A stretch of DNA of 64,000 nucleotides from Narthecium ossifragum. Taxonomy: Eukaryota; Streptophyta; Magnoliopsida; Dioscoreales; Nartheciaceae. Location: NCBI GenBank assembly GCA_963920575.1, contig OY986967.1, positions 23,081,648 through 23,145,647 of the forward strand, in the 5' to 3' direction. The notes under the pieces are model-generated. The model saw only the letters and a program-made list of their open reading frames with translations, was not told where the DNA came from and made no database searches. The position numbers and the translations under genes were made by a program. Below, one piece after another: positions 21,806 through 33,637 of the stretch (positions within the stretch are counted from its first letter, which is position 1; each line of letters begins with the position of its first letter).

Positions 21806-22904
21806 GGCTAAATTTTCAATTAGTACCCTATAGTTTGACCGATATTTTTATATGGTCCTTATATTTTAAAAAGTTGCAATACAGACCCTCAAATTTAAGA
21901 ATCTCTCTTATGTGGTCCGCCACGTCAGCAACCGTTAGCTGCCGTCCGCGATCTGACGGAAAATGGGGCCACGTGCGCCGCACGTGACCCAATGCCTCAA
22001 GCCGCTGTAGCTCCGCCGGCCCCAAACCCATCCGACCTCCTCGTACTCCGCCACCACCCTCAGCCCGCCCTTTCGTACCTCCTCGTACTCCGCCACCACC
22101 CTCAGCCGCTGAGCTTGTTAGGGACAAACTCATAGACGAGCAATCTCTGAGCTCCAAGAGATGCAGTAGCCGACGAGGGACACGAGGTGGCGGTGGTGGA
22201 TTCGGCTGATGATCTCGACCTCGGCCTGGAACTCACGCTCGCCTTGGCCGCTGTCGGATTTCAGCTACTTCACGGCGATCTCCTTCCCAGTCGGAAGGAC
22301 CCCTTTGTGCACGTAGCCGAACCCGCCCTGGCCCAAGAGATTGGCCGCGGAGAAGTTAGAGGTCACCGCCGCGAGCTGCTCGAAGGTGAAGGTGCTCTTG
22401 CTGAAGCCCAAGGCAAGGGCGGGGGACGGCGGCGGCAAGGGCGGCCCGTGCGGCCCCGAGTAGGCCGAGCTCACTTCGCCGCTGCTTATTAGCGAGGCAG
22501 GGTGCTGCGGGTGCCAACAACCGCCCGGGGCCATTGTCCCGGGGCGGTGGCAGGAGCTTGACGACGTGGTCCATCCCTTGCTGCCACTTCGGAGGTACAT
22601 TGCCGTAGTAACCGGCGCCTGAAACGAGGAGGTACAAAAGGGCGGGCTGAGGGTGGTGGCGGAGTACGAGGAGGTCGGATGGGTTTGGGGCCGGCGGAGC
22701 TACAGCGGCTTGAGGCATTGGGGCACGTGCGGCGCACGTGGCCCCATATTCCGTCAGATCGCGGACGACAGCTAACAGTTGCTGACGTGGCGGACCACAT
22801 AAGAGAGATTCTTAAATTTGAGGGTCTGTATTGCAACTTTTTGAAATATAAGGACCATATAAAAATATCGGTCAAACTACAGGGTACTAATTGAAAATTT
22901 AGCC
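21806..22904. mobile_element. Pack-MULE with 10-base target duplication
   Basis: Long inverted repeats (about 250 bases; first bases GGCTAAATTTTCAATTAG) occupy both ends. The direct flanks TAAGTTTCAA (21796-21805 and 22905-22914) are identical. The interior carries a GC-rich fragment of a receptor kinase gene on minus. It starts 16 bases after the MITE above. No transposase is present. Confidence 0.9.
22100..22620 (-). pseudogene. Captured PERK-type receptor kinase fragment in the Pack-MULE
   Basis: On minus the frame reads [18 protein letters not shown], then [34 protein letters not shown] and GKEIAVK, continuing as [17 protein letters not shown] and LVSLVGYC. This is the end of the extracellular Pro-rich and linker region plus kinase subdomains I to IV (glycine loop GQGGFG, invariant Lys in AVK) of proline-rich extensin-like receptor kinases. 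After GYC the frame is lost, and the catalytic HRD and DFG parts are absent. It is a fragment, not a kinase gene. Its coding sense is minus while the element has no defined sense. Confidence 0.8.
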
Positions 22905-22965
22905 TAAGTTTCAAATATCACACCCTTAATAAAACTTCAATGCCACCACTAATAAAAGAATCGGT

Positions 22966-23110
22966 TAATTACCGATTAGTCTCGTTGGGAGACTAATTTT
23001 ACCGTATAGTCTTGATTATAAGACATTAACCCGTTTAGTCCTATTTCATTAATTAATATATATTATTATGGACTAAAATACCCCTTCGTAATACATTTAA
23101 ACCCTAGGTC
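22966..23110 (+). repeat. Isolated end of the composite repeat family
   Basis: TTAATTACCGATTAGTC at 22966-22982 and following text (AAGACATTAACCCGTTTAGTCC) match the left end of the copy at 23798. Only the end is present. Confidence 0.45.
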
Positions 23111-23233
23111 TCGTAATTACAACATAATGCCCCTTCTCAACAAAAAGAAGGGGAGACTGCTACTAGAATTAGATCAAAAGGAGGATTTAGAAGCTGTGCC
23201 GAGGAGAATAAAATGAAAGAGACGAGGGCAAAC

Positions 23234-23410
23234 CTTGATGGTTCTAGCCTGGTCGGAGAGGAGAGAAGCCCTGGCGAAGGTGTCGTCGTCGACAAAGACG
23301 GCCTTCTTGGCGAGGACCTTCTGCAAGGAGCTGAGATTGGCGCCCATCTTCGTGAGATTTGAGATCGCCGCCTTCCATCTCTCCCCGCTGGCCTTCTCCC
23401 CCTCCGCCAT
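23234..23410 (-). CDS. First coding exon of a plant coiled-coil protein (remainder not found)
   Basis: ATG at 23410-23408 opens 59 codons that end in ...SDQARTIK, followed by a GT donor (23233-23232). The block LSSLQKVLAKKAVFVDDDTF resembles the conserved start of a plant coiled-coil family that I remember but cannot name with confidence. The exon is in phase 0 and follows a long CT-repeat leader (23415-23475), typical of a 5' UTR. No second exon was found downstream on minus as far as the Pack-MULE. The gene is either truncated, with its body displaced by repeats, or has a very long first intron. Confidence 0.5.
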
Positions 23411-23416
23411 GGCTCT

Positions 23417-23447
<31 letters not shown>

Positions 23448-24261
23448 CCCCTCTCTCTCCCCCTCTCTCTCCAATTAATCCAACCAGAAAACGATCAAGG
23501 TTGCTTCTTTCCATCTGATATTTTCTCACATCTCGAGGTAGGCGAACGGCCAAAGAGGCCCAAGACAAACAAATTTGGAATAATATCATTTTTTCCCCCA
23601 AACAAATATAAGTTTTTATATTTCTCGATTAATTATTTAATTTTATTTAATTTTCTTATTATATTTTTAGAATTTCATCATATATGCTACTTGGTGTGGC
23701 CCGTGGCAAATTACAAGGTTTTAAGGGGAAAAGATAACAAATCTAATAGGTGTATAACCATAATGTAGCGTTTGGTGTGGGGTTACTTTATTGGATTAAT
23801 TACCGATTAGTCACATTTGATGACTTTTTTTTCTCTGTAGTCTATATAGAAGTTCTTAACCCATTTAATCCTCTAATCACTAATATCATGACGAAAATAT
23901 CCTTCCCTCTTCAAAATTAAAAAAAAAACAAAAAAAAAGAAGATGGCGACAGGGACGACTGGATCTGCGACGGTAGCTGGGGAAGGAGGTGGTGGCAACC
24001 TCGATTGGACGGGATCCAGCTGGATCGGCGACGGGACCCGGTGAAGAAGGTAGCGGCGGGGATGGCACCGGGGAAGAAGGTGGCGACGGGATCCTACGAG
24101 ATGGTCGGATCCGACTTGATCGGCGATAGGGACCCGGGGAAGGAGGTGGCGGCGACCTCGATCCGACTGGATCGGCGACGGGGAGCTTGTGAAGAAGGTG
24201 GCAGTGGGGAAGAAGGTGGCAGTGGGGAAGAAGGTGGCGACGACGGCATCCTACCAAAATT

Positions 24262-25240
24262 ATGAAATGTAACTACCAAAATTTTGGAAAGTAACTACCA
24301 AAATTATGGAAAGTAACTCCTAGCATTGTGGAAAGTAACTACCAAAATTATGGAAAGTAACTACCAAAATTATGGAAAGTAAATACCACAAAAATTGTGG
24401 AAAGTAACTACCAAAATTATGGAAAGTAACTACTACCAAAATTATGGAATGTAACTACCAAAATGATGGAAAGTAAATACCACCAAAATGATGGAAAGTA
24501 AATACCACCAAAATTGTGGAAAGTAACTACCAAAATTATGGAAAGTAACTACCACCAAAATTATGGAATGTAACTACCAAAATTATGAAAAGTAAATACC
24601 ACCAAAATGATGGAAAGTAAATACCACCAAAATTGTTGAAAGTAACTACCACCAAAATTATGGAATGTAACTACCAAAATGATGGAAAGTAAATACCAAC
24701 AAAATGATGGAAAGTAAATACCACCAAAATTGTGAAAAGTAACTACCAAAATTATGAAAAGTAACTCCCACCAGCATTGTGGAAAGTAACTACCAAAATT
24801 ATGGAAAGTAACTATCAAAATTATGGAAAGTAACTACCAGCATTGTGGAAAAGTAATTACCAGCATTGTGGAAAGTAACTTCCAAAATTATGGAAAGTAA
24901 CTACAGCATTGTGGAAAGTAACCACCATCAATGTGGAAAGTAACTACCAAAATTATGGAAAGTAACTACCACCAAAATTATGGAAAGTAACTACCAAAAT
25001 TATGAAAAGTAACTCCCACCAGCATTGTGGAAAGTAACTACCACCAGCATCATTGTGGAAAGCAACCACCACCAACATCATTGTGGAAAGTAACTACCAA
25101 CAACATTGTGGAAAATAACTACCAAAATTGTGAAAAAGTAACTACCACCAAAATTGTGGAAAGTAACTATCACCAGCATCATTGTGAAAAGTAACCACCA
25201 CCAACATCATTGTGGAAAGTAACTACCAAAATTGATACTT
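24262..25240 (+). repeat. Minisatellite of GGAAAGTAACTACCAAAATT units
   Basis: More than 35 imperfect units of about 20-26 bases run without interruption, with variants such as GTAAATACCACC and CCAGCATTGTGG. The last 60 bases (25241-25290) turn into inverted units (GGTAGTTACTTTTC). The open frame at 24561-24818 is a translation of the repeat. Confidence 0.85.
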
Positions 25241-25329
25241 ACTTCCCAGTTGGTAGTTACTTTTCAGTTGATAGTTACTTTCCGTTGCACTAATTAATAT
25301 AATAAGAATCGTGCTAATTCTTGCATGCA

Positions 25330-25730
25330 TTGCAGGGTCATGACCGATTTGTGGTGAGGTCAAGGGCCAGTAGCATCTCTACTGCACACATGTTCTTTGA
25401 GTGCTTCATATTTATGCTGCCTTTCCAAGAGGCATATATGCACCTGCGATTATATCTCACTTTTTTGAAATTCTTTTTTCCACTCTATTAATATTTGAGA
25501 AGGATTGAAACTTAATCTTTTTTCCCACTAATTCATTTAATTGTATGTGTTAATTTGTGCAGCCCATTCTGGAATATAAGTACAATGTGGTATGGCTCGG
25601 CCAAAACCAGCGCCCTGTTCGCATCCCGGCAGACTGTAACGTTGATCATGGCTATTCCCGAGGACATGGTAATAATAGCACGTATCTTCTTCCGGCAGAG
25701 TTGGTTAGCAAGTATGGATACCGGGGGTAA
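25330..25730 (+). other. Exon-like captured sequence in composite element copy 2
   Basis: Two candidate exons (about 25336-25447 and 25562-25668) are bounded by TTGCAG and GTGCAG on the left and, for the second, a GT on the right. One frame of the second reads EYKYNVVWLGQNQRPVRIPA. The source gene was not recognised. Confidence 0.35.
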
Positions 25731-25835
25731 GGGTATGGATACATATAAATATAATAAGGATATTTTAATCCAATAAATGTTTAGAGACTTAATGGTAAAT
25801 TGATATCTTATAAAAGACTTATCGGTAATTCTCCT

Positions 25836-26070
25836 GAAAGAATCACCACCGTCAACAACGCCACGCAATCCATCCTCTCCCACAAGTTAGATCTCTTTCT
25901 TAAGTGACTCAACACCTCCAAAGAATGTTTGGAAAGCAGACTTTCCTTCCAAGAAGGCAGCCCCCATCACATCTATGAAACAAAACTCCCTCAACCATAA
26001 TAACATCTCTTATCCCAAACCTTCAAATTTCCTTTCCCCTCACAAGTCACAACCCTCTCTCTCACATCTC
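25836..26070 (+). promoter_or_regulatory. Short upstream region and leader of the GNAT gene
   Basis: Only about 240 bases separate the composite repeat from the start codon, so the core promoter and leader must lie here or within the repeat. No convincing TATA box was seen. Confidence 0.3.
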
Positions 26071-28638
26071 ATGGCAACCCCTCCAACCTCCCTCTCCCTC
26101 TCCTTGGACTCCACCCTCCAACCTCTCCTCTTCCACTCCTCCCACCCTCTCCCCTCCTCCTCCTCCTCCTCCTCCACCCCTCCATCATCATCATCATCCT
26201 CTCTAACCTTCCCAGGACCCTCCCACCCCTTCCTCTCCCTCAAGCTCCTCCACCCCTCCCCCCTCTCCTTCTCCTCTCCTCCCCCCACCTCCTCCTCCCC
26301 CTCCCCCTTCATTGGCACAACCCCAAGGCGTGGGCCTTTCCTCGACCCGGACGGCCAGCAGAGACTCCAGACGCTTAAAGACTTCGTCTTCACCCAGGAA
26401 TTGGAACATGGGTCAGTGGAGATCAGGCATATGAAGGACGAGGAGGTGGACCCGGCAGCGCGGCTGCTGGCGGAGACCTTCGTGGAGTTGATGTGGATGC
26501 CGGCGGGGTATGTGCAGTTGCTGGCGTTGTTGGTGAAGCAGTACCTGTTGGACAGGAGGCGCTTGGTGCCGCACACGGCGATGCTGGTCGGGATTTATAA
26601 GGAGAGAAATGGCGGCGGGGAAGAGCAGCTGGTGGGCACGGCGGAGGTGTCGTTTGATGCTCTGGGAGCGAATGTGTCGCCGCCGACGCCCCTGCCGCCT
26701 AGAGACTGTTCTTACATTTGCAATATGGCGGTGAGGAAGAACCTTCGGAGGTACCATCTTAAGCTTTGTTGCTTTCTTTCTTCTTTATCCAGTCAAGATG
26801 GTTTTGTGGTCATCATTGTTTTTTTCTAGATCACATGGTCAACATTTTCCATGATTAATCGTGAAATGTTCAAGAGCTAATTCGATAGGCCATCCTAGTA
26901 TAACTGAATCTTGCAATTTTGGTTCAATGTGGATTCCATGGTGTAGGCTAAGTTCCGAGATTTACTGCATAATTGTAGGATTCATTTGTGAGCTATGAAA
27001 GGAAGTACTATGAATCAAGAAATTCAGTGATCCTTCCTATATGAACAGGAAAAAGAAGGAAAAACCGCAAATGCAGCAGTATGCATTCAAGAACTCTGCT
27101 TGATCCAACAATCTTGAAACTTTGATATCTTACTTGCACTGCAAGCTCTTTGAATTCCAGTCTAAGATTATCTTTTTTGTTACTTCTTCATTGCCCTTAT
27201 GTTACTAGTGTCAATTGGTGGATTTGGAAGAAGGTTAGTTGAAGATTTTTGAGTTCATAGATTTGTGATAAGATGTCAAAACAAATTAAGTAAAACTTCC
27301 TAAAGCAATATAAGGTAGGAGGACACTTTAGAAATCAATTTTTAGATGTTGCCTTCTTGACTTTAGGTATAGCAGGGCATCATTCACGTCATGGAAAGCT
27401 ACATGGAATCAATAATGTTGCACTCATTGGCAACTATATCTTTTCGTCGTTTAAGTGATTCAATATCTTTCGCTGTCCTCGAGTTTGACATTAATTTATT
27501 AAATTTCCCAAGAAGTGATAATGCATGATTATTAGTTGCTAACAGATAGTCATCTTAAAGACTGTTTGGAGTTTGCATAAATATCCTTGTTAAGAATCCT
27601 ATTTTGTTTTTGATAACCAAAGTGACTAGCTGGAAATAGGTTCTTGGTTGTCAAACAATAGCATGAAATACTTTAATAAATAATTGAAACGCAATTTGGA
27701 CAATTGCATCCTAATCAAATGATTACACATAATATTCATCATATCATTCTGGTTAAGTGTTCATCCCTTCATTTCACGAGTTTTTGACTAAATATTGTGG
27801 GCTTTGAGTTATGCAATCGCAAGCACATAAAAAAGCTGCCTTTTATACCCACTAAACAGAACATTACGTGTTATTCAATCATTTTTGTTTAATTCTAAAT
27901 CTTTTTGATGTATGTGCCATGGAATCCAAAGAAGGCGAGACCTATTGCAATTTTCTTGGTCTCTCATAGTTATTCTCTACAAGCAAGCGACTCGTCCAAA
28001 CCCAAAGCTATGGATAATTTTAGCAATTTCACTGTAATATCTCTGGAGATATGCATTCTCTTCTGACTGAAAAGCCTTTTACATTAGCATAACCATAAGC
28101 ATCCAGAGTTTCACATCTGCATTGTCCAACTAGATGAGGTGAACTGTAAGCTTTTGGTGTTGAAGCTTTATGCTAATTGTGTTAGACATCAGATTGCATG
28201 TTGTTGCAATAAGATGCAAATTTCTCCTGTTAATTATCTCAGGTTCTGTCATTTATTCCATATTTTAGGAAACGCATTGGTTGGAATCTCTTGAAGGCGT
28301 GCGAGGAACTGATAGCTTCTATGAAGACTTCACGAAAAGAAGTATACCTTCACTGTAGGATGATTGATAAAGGCCCATTTTCCATGTATGTCAAATCTGG
28401 CTATAAGATTTCGAAGACCGACAACTATCTAGTTTGGGTTACTCTTCAGCGTCGCAAGTACTTGATGTCCAAGAAACTGCCAGCCTCAAATGACTACCAT
28501 TCAGATAACACAAGCTTGAGCAAGGAACTACCAGCCTCAAATGACCACCATTCAGATAACAAAAGCTTAATCAAGGAACTGCCAGCTTCAAATGACACCA
28601 GTCTGATAAACACAAGCTTCGATGATCACCCGATCTGA
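26071..28638 (+). CDS. Plastid-type GNAT N-acetyltransferase (GNAT5-like), two exons
   Basis: Exons are 26071-26750 and 28269-28638; the splice GGAG|GTACC...TTTTAG|GAAA restores NLRRKRIGWNLLKA. The product is 349 residues. Residues 1-100 are Ser/Pro-rich and start MATPPTSLSLS, a probable chloroplast transit peptide; an in-frame ATG at 25975 is less likely because it would precede that signal. The catalytic domain has DCSYICNMAVRKNLRR and the acetyl-CoA loop R-K-R-I-G-W, then YLHCRMIDKGPFSMYVKSGY. Plant plastid GNATs acetylate N termini and lysines. The C terminus carries three 17-residue repeats (28471-28620). The neighbour is a convergent PBL28-like kinase gene, as may also hold for Arabidopsis At1g24040/At1g24030. 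The exact GNAT subgroup is less certain than the family. Confidence 0.85.
28471..28620 (+). repeat. Three 51-base coding repeats at the GNAT C terminus
   Basis: Units start at 28471, 28522 and 28573 and encode KKLPASNDYHSDNTSLS, KELPASNDHHSDNKSLI and a shorter KELPASNDTSLINTS. The frame is kept because the unit is 17 codons. Confidence 0.9.
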
Positions 28639-29791
28639 CATGTTTCTAACATTTTGTACCATGAAAGCTTCAATCAGAAACGATGGAGTGGGTGTTACAC
28701 AATACCAAAGAAAAGTCTTTCCAACCTGCTGCAAGTTCTTTCATTTAGAAAATATCATTTCTTGTACAAACGAATAATTGTTGTACCAATATAATTATTT
28801 TCTGTGACGTCTCTAATAAATAGTCATGTGTTAGATCAGGATTCTCTATGAAGAAAAGTGGTTCAGCAGCTACAAACAAGTAAACAGCCGTGATTACAAA
28901 TAATGTTGAAGGGTTTCTAATTCACAAACTGCTGGTTCTATGTTGCTAAATTGAGAAAAAAAATATTGTTCTGATGCTATCCATGGATCTTGCCTGGCAA
29001 TTTTTGTACGTGAATGCTGTACTCTATTTGCATCTATTGGTATGGTGTCTTTTTTTATGTCAGACTAGCAAAAATTTTCTGCCTATTTTTGCTAGCTTAA
29101 GAGGCACAGTACTCCAGTAGAGATTCTCATATTTGATGCAAATATGATAATCGAGATCTTAGCAGTCAACATGTGATGGTTCTTGAAATTCTGTGCCCTC
29201 AACACTATAATTGATAATTGTCCAATAAGTAAGACTGTTTGCAAAATCTCAGCTTATTGTCTTTCTAGATTTTCTGCAACTGAATGATTGTTTGAGCTTT
29301 TAAATTTGGTTATTCATACAACATTTTCTCCATATTGGAAATAGCACATCTACGCTCTTCGTAATTAATAGAGGTAAACTTAGCCATGCTGCAACCTAAT
29401 CAAAGTTTGAGCTTTGGGTGTCGCTTTCAATTCCATTTCTCCTGTCCTAAAAGTTTCTGGACTGATTTGGTGCTTTTTAGCATTAGATGGTCTATTTCTT
29501 CTGCTCTATACCTATTTATCCAGTGGAACCTTTTCAATGTGATGAAATGCCATTGTCTGCTCTGTATATGTTGCCTCAGACAATCTTGAGTGCTTAGATC
29601 TGGATGTGTTATTTTCTTGAGTGCTTAGATCTGGAGTCTACCATTTTGAGCATTAAGCTAAGAGGGCTCATCAAACAAATTACGAAAACAAATACATTTC
29701 TTTGTTGGGCGATCTTTACAAATCAAAGTACACCAAAACACTCGAGTCGAAGTACATGCCAACTTTCCAAGCAAGCTTAACTGAGAAGTTC
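28639..29791. other. Convergent intergenic region between GNAT and the kinase
   Basis: AT-rich, with no gene recognised; it should hold both 3' UTRs. AATAAA-like signals occur but none could be chosen. Confidence 0.4.
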
Positions 29792-31869
29792 TTACACACC
29801 TTCCACACCCAAATTGGCATAGACAATAAGTCGCAGTTCCTTGACACACTCTACCATTGATGGCCGGGCACTGCTCTCGATACGAACACATCGCGAAGCA
29901 AGATTCACAAACATCATAACAGAGTCCACGGTGTAGGATTTCCTAGCCATATCAGGATCGATCAGTTTGCGTAGCTTCTTCCGGTCATTTGATATCTGCC
30001 TAACCTGAATTGTTGTTAAATGTGGAAACAATATGATCAATGCTTGTTTACAACTTCAGTATGGTACTGTATGCTGATATGGGAAGTTGTGTACCTGCAG
30101 TATAAGATTTTGATCTGTAGGAACTTGATTTAGGTCTAATGCGCTGCGGCCAGTCAAGAGCTCAAGCAGAACTATGCCAAACGCATAAACATCACTTTGT
30201 AAGGTGAGCTTCCCAGTCTGTAACAAAGAAGAAAAGTGGTCATTTCTGGGACGTAAGATTAGGCAGGGAAGAGCCTTTGTGAGATGAAGATTCACAAGTA
30301 CATGTTCTTCCAATATTACTCCTTTCAGGTGCACAACATGGTATGCATTAAAATTTTCTGTTCTATTTAGCAGGTAAAATATGAGGATTTAGGGATGAAA
30401 TGTACTAGGTTAATGCATGATTTCACCATGATAAATGGTTTCAAACAACAAAATTAGCAAAGGTTCTAGTCCATAACCAGTAACCTAATTGATAAAAGAA
30501 TACCAGGTTTTGTATATACTTGATCTCTTGTGAGGATTTTCTTTGAACAGTAGAAGAAAAATGTTACACCAAATGAAACATTTACTTCCCTCAGAAGGAT
30601 GGCATCTCACATCAATCTTAATACTCGTAAACATCAACCTAAATTTAGTGTCACCGACACACGAAAGTAAAATAGTGCTAATGAAAAGGAAACAGACTCG
30701 TACCGTTGCATATTCAGGATCAAAGTAGCCAAAAGTACCTAACACTCTTGTGGTTGCATAGATGTCCTGACCCTCTGGCATCAACTTAGCAAGACCGAAA
30801 TCAGAGATCTGACAAGCACAATTCGAAGACAAGTTTATCATGCCATTAACATTTTTGAGCAGCCAAATCGTTACCTATGAACTGAAGCCCGCTACATGTA
30901 TATCAATTTTACCTTTGCTTCAAAGTATTCGCCCAGGAGAATATTGGTGGATTTGAAGTCTCTATGAACAATAGGTATCCCAAAATCTGAGCTAGAATGG
31001 AGATAGGCAAGGCCCTTTGCTGCTCCAAGTGCTATTCTAAGTCTCAAAGACCAATCCAACTTCACTTCACTGATGCCTATACACAACATAATAGACGATG
31101 AAGTGATCAAATTTAAGAGCGCATGATCTGGGCTATTATGATAGAGTGAGAAACAAACCATTTAAAAGATTTTGCAAGTTTCCTTTGGGCATATATTCAT
31201 ACACCACGAACCTATGCTCTCCATCAGCACAATAACCAAGCAGTGACACAAGATTGGGATGATCCAATCTGCTCAAGATGTCGATTTCTACTCGGAACTC
31301 ACGTTCTCCATCTGCTTGCTTACATGGTGGGAGGTCCATCTTTTTTATTGCAACAACCTTCAAATAAAAGCATAAAGCTCAGTAAATCTTCAAATCTAAT
31401 AATACTTGAAATAGTCCAAATTCTTCACAGATATCTTTGAAGAAGGACAGCAGGTAGACAATTTGCTTGATTCAACTCACAAAGTTTTAAATATTCCAGA
31501 ATTAGTGGCAATTAGTGCTTTCTATTGTTACTAACCTCTCCATTCTTCAGAATTCCTTTGTAAACTCGACCAAATCCTCCTTTACCTATCAAATTCTCCT
31601 CACTGAACGAACATGTCGCCACCTCCATCTCTCTGAGAGTGAACACAGATGAGCAGTTGCGCCTTTTGGCAGATGGAATTTGTTCCTTAAGATGCCAACA
31701 TTCTACTGGCTTGTATATCCCTGAGAAATAAGCATTCAAGAGGAAGGGTTAGTTCAAGTGAAAATCTCCAGATCAAAAACCAAAATCAGAAATACATACA
31801 AGGATCAATGTGATCATAAGACTTGCTTCTTCGCCTTTTGTTCCACGCAGAAACTATGTTGAAAGGCAT
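29792..31869 (-). CDS. PBL28: PBL28-like receptor-like cytoplasmic kinase, seven exons
   Basis: Exons on minus: 31869-31800, 31720-31536, 31357-31159, 31076-30913, 30808-30704, 30217-30095, 30004-29792. All junctions are GT-AG and the phases join to 352 residues, close to the family size. The product starts [20 protein letters not shown]. The kinase domain has [11 protein letters not shown] (glycine loop), [10 protein letters not shown] (Lys), HRDFKSTN (catalytic loop), [11 protein letters not shown] (DFG) and [10 protein letters not shown], so it appears active. It lacks a signal peptide and membrane segment. The wording is close to Arabidopsis At1g24030 (PBL28), an RLCK-VII-type kinase. The 5' leader probably continues upstream to about 32880. 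The symbol is by resemblance; orthology needs a tree. Confidence 0.9.
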
Positions 31870-33637
31870 GCTGCTGTTGCTTCAGCGAAGATGAGCCAAG
31901 AGTACAGATTTATGAAGTACCTGATGGTCAGATCATCTTTAGTTGACAACTCAACACAAGAGGCACGGAAACATATTGTAGATGTTGCAACACCTAAAGT
32001 ATACGGTCTCTTGATACGACTCAATCATAGAAAGAAAAGAATAAAAACAACACTAATTCTGCAATCAGACAATGCATACCATTCCTGAAGTAATTTGAGA
32101 TATGAAATTTGTCAAACACTTGAAGAACAACCAAATATTAAGTCCAACCTAAGAAGGAAAACTATTCAATCCCACAGCCATTTATAAAACAGCGAAATGA
32201 GTAGTTCGAAGAACCCTTAATGATGATTCCAACAGAATGCAACAAAATATACATACCATTTACAAAGTGACTTTACTGCGGATTCATCGAAACAAAAAAC
32301 CTTGTCAAGCAACAGAACAAAACAATGGAACATAAACAGGAGTGCTTTATCAAAGCAATGCCTCTGAAAACGAAATCCCACCTGCGAGCATCCAAAAATA
32401 AAAGAAGACATTTCTTAAAGAACAAACCCCATAATTCTTCAGGATGTACATGAAGCAAAGTTCCATATGCATGAAAACGACAGAGCAAGCATGGAATAGA
32501 GACTCTTCAGCAGAAGAGTGTGTACGTATGAATCAAGCGAAAATAATGTTTTAAGAGAAACCAACAACCCCAAATCCTCCTCACTTACCAAATACCTCAC
32601 CCAAGAGTAAAGCAAAGAAAAAGAGAAAAAGGTAGATGCTAGAGAGAGAAAGTACTTGGAACGTAAGAAAAGCAAAAGAGAGCAATAGTAGCTAGTCACA
32701 TAGGAAGAAAAGAGAGAGAGAGAATCACCATGGAGATTGGAGGTGAGGAGAGAGGTAGTGCAAGAAGGGAAACAAATGACAAGAGAGGTTTGCCCTTCCA
32801 AATTGATAGGTGATGACTGAGGAGTGAGTGAGGAGGAATGGTGGTGAGTTGGGAAGAAGCTCTCAGCCATGTATCTTTCATATCCCCCACAAAAAAACAA
32901 AAAACTCTTTGGACATTAATTAACTAAAGGAGATACATATGTTGGCATTTCTAGATGATACCACCTGGGCATGTATGTGTGTTGTCCTGTTAGTCTGAAT
33001 CCGCTTGAAGGGATTCAAACGTGTGCCACTCATTGATGTGAAAGCTAGTAGAATAATGTTAGATCCCTCTTTGTTTGATATGAGGTATTTGTTTCCAAGT
33101 CCTTTTCATAGAGATTTTTTGATGACATATGCTGGAGTTCTTTTTTTTTTCTTTTCTTTTTTCGACCAGCCAAAATTTCTTTATGTTAAAGAAGTTTTTT
33201 TTTTTTTTTTTTCTTTGATGAGATGATTATATTGAAGAAGTTTGCCTTCGCAATAATCGGTGTTTGTAACTTCTTGCGAGGCGTTCGAACCAAGGGTCTA
33301 CCAAGCATTTTGATTAAGGTTTTTAAGCTTTGGATTTTTTTTTTCTCCAAAGAATTTGGCTGGTTCTGTGAAGGCTGTTAATTTGGGCTGTTCTTTTACC
33401 AGGGCTTCATTCTAGATGACTTTGGCGATGGGGCAGCTCTGTTTTTGGGGATTTATATTTCTAGAGGATAAACGTGAAAGATTATGAAAATATTGCTTCG
33501 TAATTACTGCACAATAGTTCCTATAAAACCCGAAATGTACACATTTCTTCTTGAATTCTACATGTTTACATATTTATCGTTCAATTTAATGAAAATGTTC
33601 GTGAAGAGATTTCGCTCATGGAACAGCAAACGCTGAG
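31870..33637 (-). other. Upstream leader, possible UTR introns and promoter of the kinase gene
   Basis: An open frame at 32439-32900 (MAESFFPTHHHSSS start within it) has no family signal and is probably leader sequence. T-runs lie at 33137-33215. No other gene was seen. Confidence 0.35.

Larger units (their letters stand above)
23798..25830 (+). mobile_element. Composite repeat element, copy 2
   Basis: The ends are imperfect inverted repeats: AATTACCGATTAGTC at 23798 and, inverted, AATTACCGATAAGTC ending at 25830. Between them are a GC-rich block with GATCGGCGACGGGA units (23940-24250), a minisatellite (24262-25240) and exon-like sequence (25330-25730). No target duplication was found. It looks like a non-autonomous element that picked up host sequence; the class is open. 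Confidence 0.5.

Noticed and set aside
26040..26576. 178-codon minus frame opposite the GNAT exon
   Set aside because: It is the shadow of the Ser/Pro-rich transit peptide and catalytic exon on plus.
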